DNA from: Bifidobacterium thermophilum
GTDB lineage: Bacteria > Actinomycetota > Actinomycetes > Actinomycetales > Bifidobacteriaceae
Length of the DNA: 64,000 nucleotides
Direction: 5' to 3'
Assembly: GCA_000741495.1 (NCBI GenBank)
Contig: JGZV01000001.1
Location: 186,001 to 250,000 of the forward strand
The translations under genes and the position numbers were made by a program. Below, piece after piece: positions 37,040 through 46,506 of the stretch (position 1 is the stretch's first letter; the number at the start of each line of letters is the position of its first letter). The notes below the pieces were generated by a model. It worked only from the letters and a program-made list of their open reading frames with translations. It was not told the origin of the DNA and ran no database searches.

Positions 37040-37085
37040 CACAAACTGGTTACGCCAACGGACCGCTGAGCGTAACCAGTTTGTG
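37040..37085. repeat. 46-nt hairpin repeat, left copy
   Basis: Perfect 16-bp arms CACAAACTGGTTACGC/GCGTAACCAGTTTGTG with a 14-nt loop. Its partner at 37534 has the same layout; a degenerate copy lies at 10999. Confidence 0.7.
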
Positions 37086-37243
37086 TATCCGCTCGCGGAT
37101 AGCCGGACGACTCTTGATGCGGTTCCCGGTATCATCATGCATCGCGAAAACCCCGGCATCAACGCGAGCCGTTCGCATGGAGCGGTCGATACATTGATCA
37201 CGGTGATTACTGTTCCTCGAATCTCACCGAATCGCCGAATCTG

Positions 37244-37505
37244 CCGGGATATTGAGGAATTTGTCTGAAAATCTCTTCTCAATGCGCTCTTTCCGCGATT
37301 TGTTGCGACTTCGCACCCGTCATCAATAGCAGCAGACAATCCAGAATCGTTGATATTCCGGGATTTCCGCTGATCCAGTCCAACGCCCAGAACACTGCGG
37401 AATCTCAATATCTCGTATATTTCCCATTGGGCGTGAGATGTTTAGACTTTTCTCTGCAAAAATCACGAAATCATGGTTCTGATACGAGATATTGGGATTC
37501 CCACA
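37244..37505. repeat. Intergenic repeat element, copy 2
   Basis: It contains AATCGTTGATATTCCG (37344) and GAATCTCAATATCTCG (37400), both identical to copy 1 at 10.6-10.8 kb with matching spacing. An inverted relative CGAGATATTGGGATTCC lies near 37485 and GATATTGAGG near 37248. It lies between two 46-nt hairpins. The 37.0-37.6 kb gap between purD and the LtaS-like gene has no supported gene. Confidence 0.6.
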
Positions 37506-37533
37506 CCGGACGCGATGTATCCCGGCCCATGCG

Positions 37534-37579
37534 CACAAACTGGTTATGCCGGCAAGCTGCTCAGCATAACCAGTTTGCG
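37534..37579. repeat. 46-nt hairpin repeat, right copy
   Basis: Arms CACAAACTGGTTATGC/GCATAACCAGTTTGCG, 14-nt loop, 29 nt downstream of the LtaS-like stop codon. It may double as that gene's terminator. Confidence 0.7.
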
Positions 37580-37607
37580 TTGAGAACGCTGCCACGCTAC
37601 TCCACGG

Positions 37608-39797
37608 TCATCCCAGTGTCATGAAGCCGAGGGATTTGAGATACCCGTTGCCGGCGGTGATATCGTACTGGATGAGCTTGTAGTCCTCCATGAGCTGCTT
37701 GGTTTCGCTGTCGAAATCAGCCTCAGCCATCGGATTACCGTTCGAATCCAGGTAGATGTCCTGGCCTTCGGGAATACGGTCCCAGCCCTGGATCTTGTTG
37801 GCCACCGGCGGTTCCATCGCCGCGATCTTCCCGTGCAAGAGCGTCAGGAACGCGATATACGGCGACACCTTCGCATCCATGTGTTCCGCGGTCTGCGCGA
37901 CGAAGAAGTTCGGCGAGGAATACTCGCTGTTGCTTACCTTGGTGCCTTGTGTGCCGGACGCCTTGTTCGACCAGATGAAATAGTCGGTCTCGTGCAACGC
38001 GATGGAATTGTCGGAATCCTTGCTGGCCGTCTTGTAGATGCCGGGCAGATGGTCGCCGTAGAAGACCACGGTGATCGGCTTGTCCAGCTTGTCCAGCTTG
38101 TCGAGGAACTCCTTGGTGGCCTTATCAGTCAGGCTCACGCCCTTGGCGTAGGTTTCGATGGATTCGGTTTCCGTCTTGCCGAGCTTGCTGTCGGGGTCCG
38201 ACGACTTCACCTTGTACTGGTTGTTGGCGTACCAGTTCTTGTATGGCATGTGATTCTGCATGGTGATGATCTGCACGAACTGGTTGTCGTCGGTGCCGGA
38301 GATCTCCTCGAGCGCGCTCTTATAGGTCGATTCGTCGCTCACATACGGCGACTTGCCGAGCTTGCTCTTGTATTTGATGATGTCGGAGCCTTGGAGCGCG
38401 TAGAAATGGGAGAAGCCGAATTTCTTGTAGTTCGTCGCACGCGAGTACATGGACGGCTCGTACGGGTGGAAGGCGATGGAATTCGCCGACGATCCCCACA
38501 GCTGGTTGATGGTCGGCGTCCACGTTTCACTCGGCACGAGCTGCTGGTAGGGGCTGGTCAGCGATGAGCTGAAATTCGCCATGCTCAAGCCGGTCAACCC
38601 CATGTATTCAAGGTTCGCGGTACCACCGCCGTAGCCGCTGGACAGCATAAGACCGCTTGTGGTGTGCTGCTTGATGGAACGGATATTCGGCATGGTGTCT
38701 TCGTTGAGCGTGATACCGGGAACACGCGAAGGATCGGCGAAGGATTCCGACAGAATATACACGACTGTGCTATCGGTGAGGTTGTTGGAGCGGGTCGCGT
38801 TGATGGTCTTCGCTTCTGCGGCATACCGTGCGGCGACTTGTTTCATGGTCGCCTCGCTATACCCTTCCGGCTCTTCCATGACATGCGGGTTCATCTGGCG
38901 CAGGAAGGAAGGGACCACACCATTGCGCTGCGCGTCATAGACCGAATCCCACATGGACGGGGTGTCGCCGAGCCACGAAGAGAGAGTCCTCGCCCACGAC
39001 CCGACCGTGCCGACTTGCGCGGTGAACAGGCCCAAGAACAACGCCGGCAGAACAATCAGCAGGATACGGGTCACCGCACCGATTGCAACGCTGTTGCGTT
39101 GTGATCCGCCGCGAATCATACTGCCATGACGCCCATCGATATGGCTGAGGAACACGAACAGCGCAATAAACGCGATGACGCCGACAATCACGCCGACAAT
39201 CAGACCAGCTGAACCTGTGGGAATAAAACTGACAATATTGCCGGTATTCGATTGCAGGAAGTTCAAGTCGGAAGGCAGAATCGCCTCATAGCGGGATTCC
39301 ACCTTGAAATAGTCAGCCACGGCGATAATCGAGGCGAGTGCCAGGACAATCGGTGATGCCACCCACAGCCGGTTGGTGAGCATAAGCACAATGAGATAGA
39401 ACATGCCCACCAGAATGAGGTTGAGGATAAACACGAAATTCCATTGGGTGAACATCTTGCCGATAATGCTCCATGCTCCCGTCACCGGGGTGGAGAGCTT
39501 GACACGCGTGCCGGTTGAAGTGACGCCCGTCTGCATGATGAGTACCGCGGCAATATCGACCACGATGAATACGACGGCATACAGCCAGTTGGCGAATGGC
39601 TTGCGCGGTTTGCCGTTCTTGTCCCGCGGGCCGCCATTGAGCATGTCGTCATGGCTGGTGGTCGCGATTTTGAGTTCTTCGATTGGCGAAGCGTCCGACG
39701 TCGCGGCGGTGGTGTCCGCGTCACTGCCCGTCATGCCGGTCGTGTCGTGTTGTGTTGTGCTTGTGGCGAAATCATGGTCATCGTTGGTACGAGTCAT
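37608..39797 (-). CDS. LTA synthase-type membrane sulfatase (phosphoglycerol/phosphosugar transferase)
   Basis: Members transfer glycerophosphate from phosphatidylglycerol to lipoteichoic acid or other glycans outside the membrane. The 729-residue protein has a cytosolic Thr/Asp-rich N-terminus (about 65 residues), five membrane spans and an extracellular sulfatase-fold domain. In that domain the catalytic Thr lies in SGYGGGTANLEYMGLTGLSM, a metal Glu in LSESFAD, and the GDHLPG metal site near residue 615. The ATG at 39797 is preceded by AAAGG; longer frames are unsupported. The neighbouring genes also act at the envelope. Capsule or glycan phosphoglycerol transfer is an alternative to true LTA polymerisation. 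Confidence 0.88.
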   Translation of the reverse strand: MTRTNDDHDFATSTTQHDTTGMTGSDADTTAATSDASPIEELKIATTSHDDMLNGGPRDKNGKPRKPFANWLYAVVFIVVDIAAVLIMQTGVTSTGTRVKLSTPVTGAWSIIGKMFTQWNFVFILNLILVGMFYLIVLMLTNRLWVASPIVLALASIIAVADYFKVESRYEAILPSDLNFLQSNTGNIVSFIPTGSAGLIVGVIVGVIAFIALFVFLSHIDGRHGSMIRGGSQRNSVAIGAVTRILLIVLPALFLGLFTAQVGTVGSWARTLSSWLGDTPSMWDSVYDAQRNGVVPSFLRQMNPHVMEEPEGYSEATMKQVAARYAAEAKTINATRSNNLTDSTVVYILSESFADPSRVPGITLNEDTMPNIRSIKQHTTSGLMLSSGYGGGTANLEYMGLTGLSMANFSSSLTSPYQQLVPSETWTPTINQLWGSSANSIAFHPYEPSMYSRATNYKKFGFSHFYALQGSDIIKYKSKLGKSPYVSDESTYKSALEEISGTDDNQFVQIITMQNHMPYKNWYANNQYKVKSSDPDSKLGKTETESIETYAKGVSLTDKATKEFLDKLDKLDKPITVVFYGDHLPGIYKTASKDSDNSIALHETDYFIWSNKASGTQGTKVSNSEYSSPNFFVAQTAEHMDAKVSPYIAFLTLLHGKIAAMEPPVANKIQGWDRIPEGQDIYLDSNGNPMAEADFDSETKQLMEDYKLIQYDITAGNGYLKSLGFMTLG

Positions 39798-40052
39798 GTG
39801 GCCTTTCCTTATCTCGCCCCGAATACGCCGTGCGCATCGGGGTGCCGTCCGTATGCAAACGACGGTCCCGTTGGACCAACCTAGGACATTGTCCACGGCG
39901 TAAGCGACAAAACACGATCATTATCAGCATCCGTTCAGATTTCCGTGAGTATGGTTTCGATGGTCATCCTCGCGAATGATTGACCTTCGCGACGAGCATG
40001 ATTATCGTGGCGGTGTTCCAGCCAAACCAAACCCGGAAAGGAAGCGGTTGCG

Positions 40053-41435
40053 GTGAAATTCCTCACTAATATTCATCTGCTCAACGGCTGGTTTCCCCCT
40101 ACCCTATTCGCGCTGACGGCGTTGAGCGCATTGCTGGTCGTCATTCTGCCCTCCACGCGGCGCGGGGAGCCGCGACGGACAATTCCTGTGCTGTTGCGCG
40201 AACTGCTCGTCGGCTTGGCGGGATTCGGCGTGGGCGGACTAGTCGTGTGGCTGTTGTCCGACGTTTTTCTCGTCTTCGGCGTGAGCTTGGGGTGGATGGT
40301 GATGCTGACCATCGCCATCGGCATCGGATTGGCGGCGTTCGCTGTGTGCGCGGCTGTGGATTCTCGCGGATTGCGGCGTGCGGTCGCCTGCGCGATGGCG
40401 GTACTGTCCCTGATCAGTTGCGCTGTGCGCGTAGACATGGTGTACGGCGAGTACACCACGCTCGGTTCGCTATTCGGCGTGGCCGCGTTCAAGGAGGTGT
40501 CGTCCTCCCATATCAGCGGCAAGGCGTCGATGAGCGTCAAGGAATGGCAGCGGCTCGCCAAGCGCGGCACGTTGCCGTCGATGCCTGAGGCGGGCGAGAT
40601 CAGGACCGTCGATATTCCAGCAACCGCCTCGCATTTCAAGGCTCGCAACGCGGACGTCTACCTGCCGCCAGCCGCGCTGAGCCGCAACCCGCCGGCACTG
40701 CCGGTGATGGTGATGCTCGCCGGCCAGCCGGGAAGCCCCGACCGCTTCTTCAATGCAAGCGGCATCGCGACGACGCTCAACGACTACGCGGCGAAGCATC
40801 ATGGACTGGCGCCGATTGTCGTCTCCCCCGATCAGAACGGCGCCGCAACACAGAACTCCCTGTGCGCGGACACCCCGGTGTACGGCAAGGCCGAAACCTA
40901 CCTGACCGTGGATGTGACCAAGTGGATCCGCAGGACCTTGCCGGTTTCGACATCCCCGAACGACTGGCTGATCGGTGGGTTCTCGCAGGGCGGAACGTGC
41001 AGCGCCCAGCTCGGGCCGGCGCATCCGGAACTTTACGGGCATATCTACGCGGCGGACGGCGAGCTCGCCCCGACCTACCACGACCGTGAGGCCACCATCA
41101 CGCGGTATTTCAACGGTGACGCGAAGCTGTACCAGCGGCATGTGCCGACCGAAATCATCAAACGCAATGCCCCGTCGACACAAACCCTGTTCAGCATCGC
41201 CGGCGAATGGGACACGAAATCGCAGCGTAATGCAGCGATTATCGCCAAAGCCGCCAAACAGGCTGGCATGACCGTCCATCTGGCGACCGCGAAAGGATCC
41301 GGACACGACTGGCATACGGTGAACACCGGGCTTGCCGCGGTCATCGACCGGTTCTGCGCGCAGAGCGGCATCGGGACGGACCGGCGCGAGCTGAGCTCGT
41401 ATCCGAATCTTGAGATGCTCACGGTGGACGGCTGA
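40053..41435 (+). CDS. Membrane-anchored esterase (alpha/beta-hydrolase, Ag85/esterase D type)
   Basis: A 460-residue protein with four N-terminal membrane segments (about residues 15-145) and an extracellular alpha/beta-hydrolase domain. The nucleophile elbow is GGFSQGGTCS; the Asp is likely in AGEWDTKSQ and the His in GSGHDWHTVN. The layout (membrane domain plus esterase) is common for uncharacterised actinobacterial proteins related to mycolyltransferases, but bifidobacteria have no mycolates, so an O-acyl or lipid ester of the envelope is a likelier substrate. The start is GTG at 40053, 8 nt after AAAGGAAG. It is divergent from the LtaS-like gene and 80 nt before the MprF-like gene, with which it may be co-transcribed. 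Confidence 0.8.
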   Translation: MKFLTNIHLLNGWFPPTLFALTALSALLVVILPSTRRGEPRRTIPVLLRELLVGLAGFGVGGLVVWLLSDVFLVFGVSLGWMVMLTIAIGIGLAAFAVCAAVDSRGLRRAVACAMAVLSLISCAVRVDMVYGEYTTLGSLFGVAAFKEVSSSHISGKASMSVKEWQRLAKRGTLPSMPEAGEIRTVDIPATASHFKARNADVYLPPAALSRNPPALPVMVMLAGQPGSPDRFFNASGIATTLNDYAAKHHGLAPIVVSPDQNGAATQNSLCADTPVYGKAETYLTVDVTKWIRRTLPVSTSPNDWLIGGFSQGGTCSAQLGPAHPELYGHIYAADGELAPTYHDREATITRYFNGDAKLYQRHVPTEIIKRNAPSTQTLFSIAGEWDTKSQRNAAIIAKAAKQAGMTVHLATAKGSGHDWHTVNTGLAAVIDRFCAQSGIGTDRRELSSYPNLEMLTVDG

Positions 41436-41515
41436 GCGCGGCGATGAATGCAGACGAATACAAACCAATCAAACACAAGCAACACATCACACACAACCCA
41501 AAACGAGCGACGACT

Positions 41516-44179
41516 ATGACTCAGACACAGCAACCACCACAGAAGACACCGCGGCAGGCATCCAAGCCGGCACCGCATCAAACCGGCTGGAGCGCCCTCA
41601 ACATCGACATGCACGGCTGGTGGACGAAACACTGGGCGGGCCCGGTAGCAGCCATCGTGCTCGTCGTACTCAATATCTCCGTGTGGATCTGGCAGTTGAC
41701 CCACCATGTCATCCGGCACCCCCAAGACATGACCATGCTGCGCATGTTCCACCACACGGCTGAGCCAGGGCAGAGCGGCACGTTCGCCCACTTCCTCAAG
41801 CTGCTGTGGTCCCTGGTGCTCGTACGGGGGCCGTTCGCCCTGGTGCTGTACGCGATTGCGGTTCTCGTGATCGTTTCGACGGCGCAAGCAGTGCTCGGCG
41901 TCGCCCGCACGCTGGCCACTTCGCTGCTGGGCGCGGTCGCCGGATCGACGCTGGGACTCGGATTATGCGCCATCATCACGAATCTGTGGGACGCCGAATC
42001 ATGGCATGCCGTGCAACGCCTGCCGTTCTCGCTGTCCCCGCTCACCCTGTTCATCGGTGCGCTGATGGCGGCCAGTGCGTTCGAATCACTGCTATGGAAG
42101 CGGCGCATCCGCCTGATTGGCTACGCCTTCGTGCTCGCGGGACTGCTGTTCAGTGGTAATCCGGGCGATTACTGCACACTCGCCGCCGCACTGGTCGGGC
42201 AGGCTGCGGGAACACTGATGGCCCGCCGTCGCGGTCAGACCGAACAGCCTCTGGAACACGAACAGTGGTGGCACGGCACGGATTACGAGGTGCGTCGTCT
42301 GATTGCCGCCATCCAGCTGATCTTCGCATTCGGCCCGATCCTCGCGCTCGTGTCCAGTTCGCATGACGGCCCGCTGTCCACCTTCGGTTTCTTCCTGTCC
42401 GGACTTGTCGGCGACGAGGAACTGGCCGACGTATGCGCCGACAACATGCGCGCGAACAGCTGCGTGGCGATGGCAAAGCATTATCATTTCGCGATGACCG
42501 GCGTGTGGACCCGGACCATCCTGCTGGTGGTTGCCCTGGCGATTCTCGCCTGGGGCCTGTACCACGGGCGTAGGCTCGCCGCGCACGTCAGCATCGCGAT
42601 CAACGGGCTGACTATTCTCCTCTCGCTGACCTACTGCGTGGTATTCCCGCTGCTTGACAGCATCACCATGCCGATCGACGCCGAACTGTGGATCGCCCTG
42701 CTGCAGCTGTTGGTCGCCACCGCGCTGCCGTCTGTGGTGCTGGTCGTGGCCATCGCCGTGAATATCGGCCATTTTTCGGTGCTGACCGCGCGTTCGCGTA
42801 TCCGCAGGGGCGTCGGGGCCATTGCAGTGACGCTGCTGTCCACTGCCGGCGGGTTCCTCACCTTCGGTATGCTCAACCGCGACGCGTACACCCCGCACGC
42901 CACATTCGGCATGCTGCTGCGTGATTTGCCGCATCGCTACCTGCCGATGGGACTGATCGGGTCAAGCCGGCTGCACATGCATTCGACCACAGTGGCATCG
43001 ATGGTTATCAATCAGCTGCCCGGACTGGTGTTCTGGATTGTGGTACTCGTGGTGTTCCTGCTGTGGTTCCGTGACGCCGTGTCGCTGAACGCCGCGGACC
43101 GCGAGCGCGCCAGCACGCTGGTGGAACGCGGCGGCGAATCGATGAGTTTCATGACCACATGGGAGGACAATCATTATTGGTTCTCCCCGAGCGGCCGTTC
43201 GGCAATCGCCTACCGGGTGAGCCATGGCGTCGCCCTGACTGTGACCGGTCCGTTCGGCGACCCTGGTGAATTCGACACATCGCTGCGCGAGTTCATGCGC
43301 TTCTGCGAGCGTAACTCGTGGTCGCCGGCCTTCTACGCGGTGCATGACAACGCTCGCGAGACCTTGGAATCGTTGGGGTGCTCGTCTATCCAGGTGGGTA
43401 CGGAAATGCTGGTCATCCCCAGCACCTGGCAGACTCGCGGCAAGAAGTGGCAGGATATCCGCACGGCGATCAACAAGGCGAGTCGCAGTGGTATGACCGA
43501 CGTGCTGACCACATTCAACGAAGCACCGTGGGAGGTGCGCGAGCAGATCATCGAAATTTCCGAGCAGTGGGCGGAACTCAAGTCGTTGCCTGAGATGAAG
43601 TTCACACTCGGCGGTATTGAGGAGCTGCGCGATCCTCGTGTCATGCTGCTGTATGCGATCGACGCCGATGGCGTGGTGCAGGGCGCGACCAGCTGGCTGC
43701 CGACCTACCGCGACGGCAAAGTGGTCGGTTGGACGCTTGATTTCATGCGGCATCGCACGGACAGCCCGAACGGGATCATGGAGTTCCTCATCGCGCGTAT
43801 GGCCGAACGCCTGCATGAGCAGTGCGCCGAGGAACCCGACAACGCCCCGCAGTTCATGAGCCTGTCCGCTGCACCGCTCGCCGGTATCGGCGACAATACC
43901 GCCGACCCGGAGGATGTCGCGGTCATCGAGCATGTGCTGCAGATTGTGGCCGATACGCTTGAACCTGCGTACGGGTTCAAGTCCTTGTATTTCTTCAAGC
44001 GCAAGTTCCAGCCGACGCCTTCGCCGATCTACGTGTGCTATCCGGATGCGGCCGCGCTGCCGCGCATCGGGCTTGCCGTGCTATCCGCGTATCTGCCTGG
44101 ACTCAAGGCCTCGCAGATTCCGGATATGCTCAAGTCGCTGCGGCCCGCTCCGAAAGCCAAGGAGCAGGAGCACCAGTGA
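41516..44179 (+). CDS. MprF-like membrane protein with phosphatidylglycerol lysyltransferase (DUF2156) domain
   Basis: The family aminoacylates phosphatidylglycerol and flips it, lowering surface charge and sensitivity to cationic peptides. The 887-residue protein has a multi-spanning N-terminal half (about 12 hydrophobic segments to residue 540) and a cytosolic GNAT-like C-terminal half. The latter contains YWFSPSGRSAIAYRV, GPFGDPGEF, KWQDIRTAINKA and EFLIARMAERL. The first spans resemble a rhomboid-type fold rather than the canonical flippase, so the aminoacyl donor and flippase role are uncertain. The start is poorly marked; the ATG at 41516 (GAGCGACGACT upstream) is preferred to one 24 codons earlier. 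The first hairpin repeat begins 15 nt after its stop. Confidence 0.82.
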   Translation: MTQTQQPPQKTPRQASKPAPHQTGWSALNIDMHGWWTKHWAGPVAAIVLVVLNISVWIWQLTHHVIRHPQDMTMLRMFHHTAEPGQSGTFAHFLKLLWSLVLVRGPFALVLYAIAVLVIVSTAQAVLGVARTLATSLLGAVAGSTLGLGLCAIITNLWDAESWHAVQRLPFSLSPLTLFIGALMAASAFESLLWKRRIRLIGYAFVLAGLLFSGNPGDYCTLAAALVGQAAGTLMARRRGQTEQPLEHEQWWHGTDYEVRRLIAAIQLIFAFGPILALVSSSHDGPLSTFGFFLSGLVGDEELADVCADNMRANSCVAMAKHYHFAMTGVWTRTILLVVALAILAWGLYHGRRLAAHVSIAINGLTILLSLTYCVVFPLLDSITMPIDAELWIALLQLLVATALPSVVLVVAIAVNIGHFSVLTARSRIRRGVGAIAVTLLSTAGGFLTFGMLNRDAYTPHATFGMLLRDLPHRYLPMGLIGSSRLHMHSTTVASMVINQLPGLVFWIVVLVVFLLWFRDAVSLNAADRERASTLVERGGESMSFMTTWEDNHYWFSPSGRSAIAYRVSHGVALTVTGPFGDPGEFDTSLREFMRFCERNSWSPAFYAVHDNARETLESLGCSSIQVGTEMLVIPSTWQTRGKKWQDIRTAINKASRSGMTDVLTTFNEAPWEVREQIIEISEQWAELKSLPEMKFTLGGIEELRDPRVMLLYAIDADGVVQGATSWLPTYRDGKVVGWTLDFMRHRTDSPNGIMEFLIARMAERLHEQCAEEPDNAPQFMSLSAAPLAGIGDNTADPEDVAVIEHVLQIVADTLEPAYGFKSLYFFKRKFQPTPSPIYVCYPDAAALPRIGLAVLSAYLPGLKASQIPDMLKSLRPAPKAKEQEHQ

Positions 44180-44194
44180 GATTTGGAATTTCCG

Positions 44195-44365
44195 CTTCTG
44201 CCGACGCTGAGGTCCCCGTCAGCGTCGGCAGAAGATATCGTTCTGTTTCTGCCGACACTGAATGGCTTGTCAGCATCGGTAGAATCTTCTGCCGATGTTG
44301 GGGCGCTTGTGAGCGTCGTCACAACCTTCTGCCGACACTCAGTGGCTTGTCAGCGTCGGTAGAAG
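44195..44365. repeat. Four 40-nt hairpin repeats after the MprF-like gene
   Basis: Units at 44195, 44246, 44286 and 44326 share the form CTTCTGCCGACACTSA, 8-nt loop, TCAGCGTCGGCAGAAG. The first is a perfect 16-bp stem; the third is the most degenerate. Units 2-4 are head-to-tail at exactly 40 nt. Two more members lie at 50935-51016. Confidence 0.75.
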
Positions 44366-44434
44366 GTTTGAGATCTGCTTCCACCGAAGCCGGAAGAGCG
44401 GTCGACGGACTAACGCCGGCGGTATCTGGCTGTC

Positions 44435-44672
44435 GTGCGATTGATTAATCACACTCAATGGAGATTCGCGAGGTTTGGCTGTCCCCGCACGACGCTATCT
44501 GCATGATGTGCGACTGCCCAATCGCATGCCGCACAGATACGAGGGGATTGGATAGTCCCAGTCACCGCCATCCCGCCGCCGTGCGACTCACCAATCACAC
44601 CACGGCGAGATACCGCCGACTCCCCCGCAATCGGCACGGCTATCCCGTCGGCATGCGACAGCCCAATCGCAC
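44435..44672. repeat. Array of four palindromic units at 72-73 bp period, locus B
   Basis: 20-nt palindromes start at 44435, 44508, 44581 and 44653, for example GTGCGACTCACCAATCACAC. Flanks recur as GCTATCCCGTCG before and CGGCGAGATACC after, so the units at 44581 and 44653 extend to about 45-nt hairpins. It matches the array at 32507 in unit type, number and period. 44673-45049 holds only the leader of the next gene. Confidence 0.65.
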
Positions 44673-45049
44673 CCACAGCAAGATGGACAACATTGATTTG
44701 GCATCACATGATACGAGTGTTGATGCATCCGATTTGCAACGTGCAAGTACGACATCTGTCGAAAGCATTACCGATTTGAATCGGTTCAGATTCCGGATTC
44801 CTTGACATGCCGGAAGTTGACATCGACTCTCCAGAGACACGCCGTTCCATGAAATTCCTCTACAAGTACATTTGCATTTACTTTGTGTTCACATGACACT
44901 CACATACCGATTTCTCAGGTTTCCCTCAGCGTGTTATCCTGTGAATGTAGCTACACCGATGCACATACAGTCACAGGGGTTCAGTGACTGTCATGGTGAT
45001 TCCCACTTCCGCGGCATCATCCCCTCGAACAACTTCGGAGGTATTCATC

Positions 45050-45385
45050 ATGAAAGCAACAATTATCAAGACAATCTCAACATCAGCCACTCTTGCTATT
45101 GCTTCGGCAGCACTTGTTGCCATGCCGGCAACGGCGCAAGCAGGAACGTTGAAGCTCTGGGCGAATGACCATTACACCGGCAGTTCGGTTACCTTCAATC
45201 ATTGCAACGTTGATTTTTCAGACAACATCTATGATTCCGGAACACAAAACATCGAATCCTGGGTGACAATCTGGAACAACACCGTATTCCGCGGCGACGA
45301 ACGAATCACAACCCTGTACAAGGGCAGGCCAGTTCCTATCTTCGACAAGACCGATGCCGCAGACCACGCAACTTGCTTTGGCTGA
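45050..45385 (+). CDS. Secreted beta-gamma-crystallin / peptidase inhibitor I36-like protein
   Basis: A 111-residue precursor with a Sec signal peptide (MKATIIKTISTSATLAIA..., cleavage after ATAQA, about residue 30), leaving about 80 residues. The mature part shows a crystallin-type motif LWANDHYTGSSVTF and the SxxNNT-type second strand ESWVTIWNNTVFRG, as in the I36 Streptomyces metalloprotease inhibitor and the Streptomyces killer-toxin-like protein. The two Cys (in FNHCNVDF and HATCFG) could pair. GGAGG is 8 nt before the ATG. It heads a gene set ending in a MacAB-like exporter. Whether it is an inhibitor, bacteriocin or structural protein is not known. Confidence 0.72.
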   Translation: MKATIIKTISTSATLAIASAALVAMPATAQAGTLKLWANDHYTGSSVTFNHCNVDFSDNIYDSGTQNIESWVTIWNNTVFRGDERITTLYKGRPVPIFDKTDAADHATCFG

Positions 45386-45411
45386 TACGGATTCCGACAA
45401 TTACGCATCAT

Positions 45412-45448
45412 GAAGTGCAGCGCTCAAGCTGCTCGAGCGCTGCACTTC
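45412..45448 (+). terminator. Perfect 14-bp hairpin after the crystallin-like gene
   Basis: GAAGTGCAGCGCTC, 9-nt loop, GAGCGCTGCACTTC, 26 nt after the stop, no T-run. It would allow the small secreted protein to be made in excess of the downstream genes. Confidence 0.5.
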
Positions 45449-45471
45449 AACGTATGATACAAGGAGACATG

Positions 45472-46424
45472 ATGAGAAGGGTTGTACGTAGCGTTGTGGC
45501 AGTAGCCGCAGTATTGGCAATGATGAGCTGCGCCGGGTGCGGATCGAAGAAAGAATCCCAGGACGCCGATGTCCCTGAGAATGTCTCCGAAGCGACAGTG
45601 AGTGTCGTGATCCCCCCACCCCGAGCCCCTACACCGCATCAGACATTCTTTCCGTGCAATGCATGCGCGAACGGGGGTTCAACATGCCCACAAATCTGTC
45701 GTATACCAGCAGTGCAGCAACGACATCCTATGCCGACGTCGGCGGAGTGTTCACCTCACTCGACCAGGCGACAGCGACCGGGTACCCGCAGGTAACAGTC
45801 AAAACCAACAGTACGAACACTATCAACGGATACCAGGCCTCGCTCTCGAAATCAGAGCAGGAGCGATTCGAACAGGAATACAACGGTTCAATAGACGACA
45901 CCGATGCCCAGAAGGAAATCAGCACCGCATGCTCCGTCCAGGCTTTGCGGTGGGTCTACGGATCGTGGAAAAACTACGCAAACCTCGCCGATATCGGCAA
46001 TGAGTGGAGTTCCAAACGCAGCGAGTCAACACTGCAACAGAAGGAAGTCCAAGACGCTATCGACACATACACCCAGTGCATGGCCAAAGCGGGATACAAG
46101 GTCGACGGGCTACGCGCCTATAAAATCGCTGGAAAAGAATTCGGAAGATACCGGTCTATTGGCAGCAAACCCAATGCGAAGGAACAAGCGCTTGCGACAC
46201 AGGACTTCCGATGCCAGGATGAAGCCGGAATCATCCCTGCAGTACGCAAGGCCATGAATCATGTCTCCGGCCGCTGGATGGTGGAAAACGAAGCGCGCAT
46301 CCTTGAGCTCAACGATGTCCTGCAGGAAACGATGGAACGCGCCAACAGCGTCATCAACGGCGACAAAGACTATGCGACCGTGAAAGCGGAAACCAATGGC
46401 ACATTCCGCGTGACCGGCAAATAG
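45472..46424 (+). pseudogene. Lipoprotein, frameshifted at a C6 run
   Basis: From the ATG at 45472 (AAGGAG 5 nt upstream) the frame encodes a signal sequence with a possible lipobox (MMSC or CAGC, about residues 20-23) and an acidic linker. At the C6 run at 45612-45617 the frame is lost by one missing base. The next frame (SPYTASDILSVQCMRERGFNMP...) continues to 46424. Adding one C gives about 317 residues. The distal part is hydrophilic, with Cys in VQCMRERG, STACSVQALR, YTQCMAKAGY and FRCQDEAG, a pattern suggesting two disulfides or repeated units. It lies directly upstream of an exporter. Family not recognised. Confidence 0.65.
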
Positions 46425-46506
46425 CCGACCAACAATACCGGAAACACCACAAGCAATCAGACAATCCGAACGGCACCACAGCCCAGACCACGCGAGCGCG
46501 ACCATC

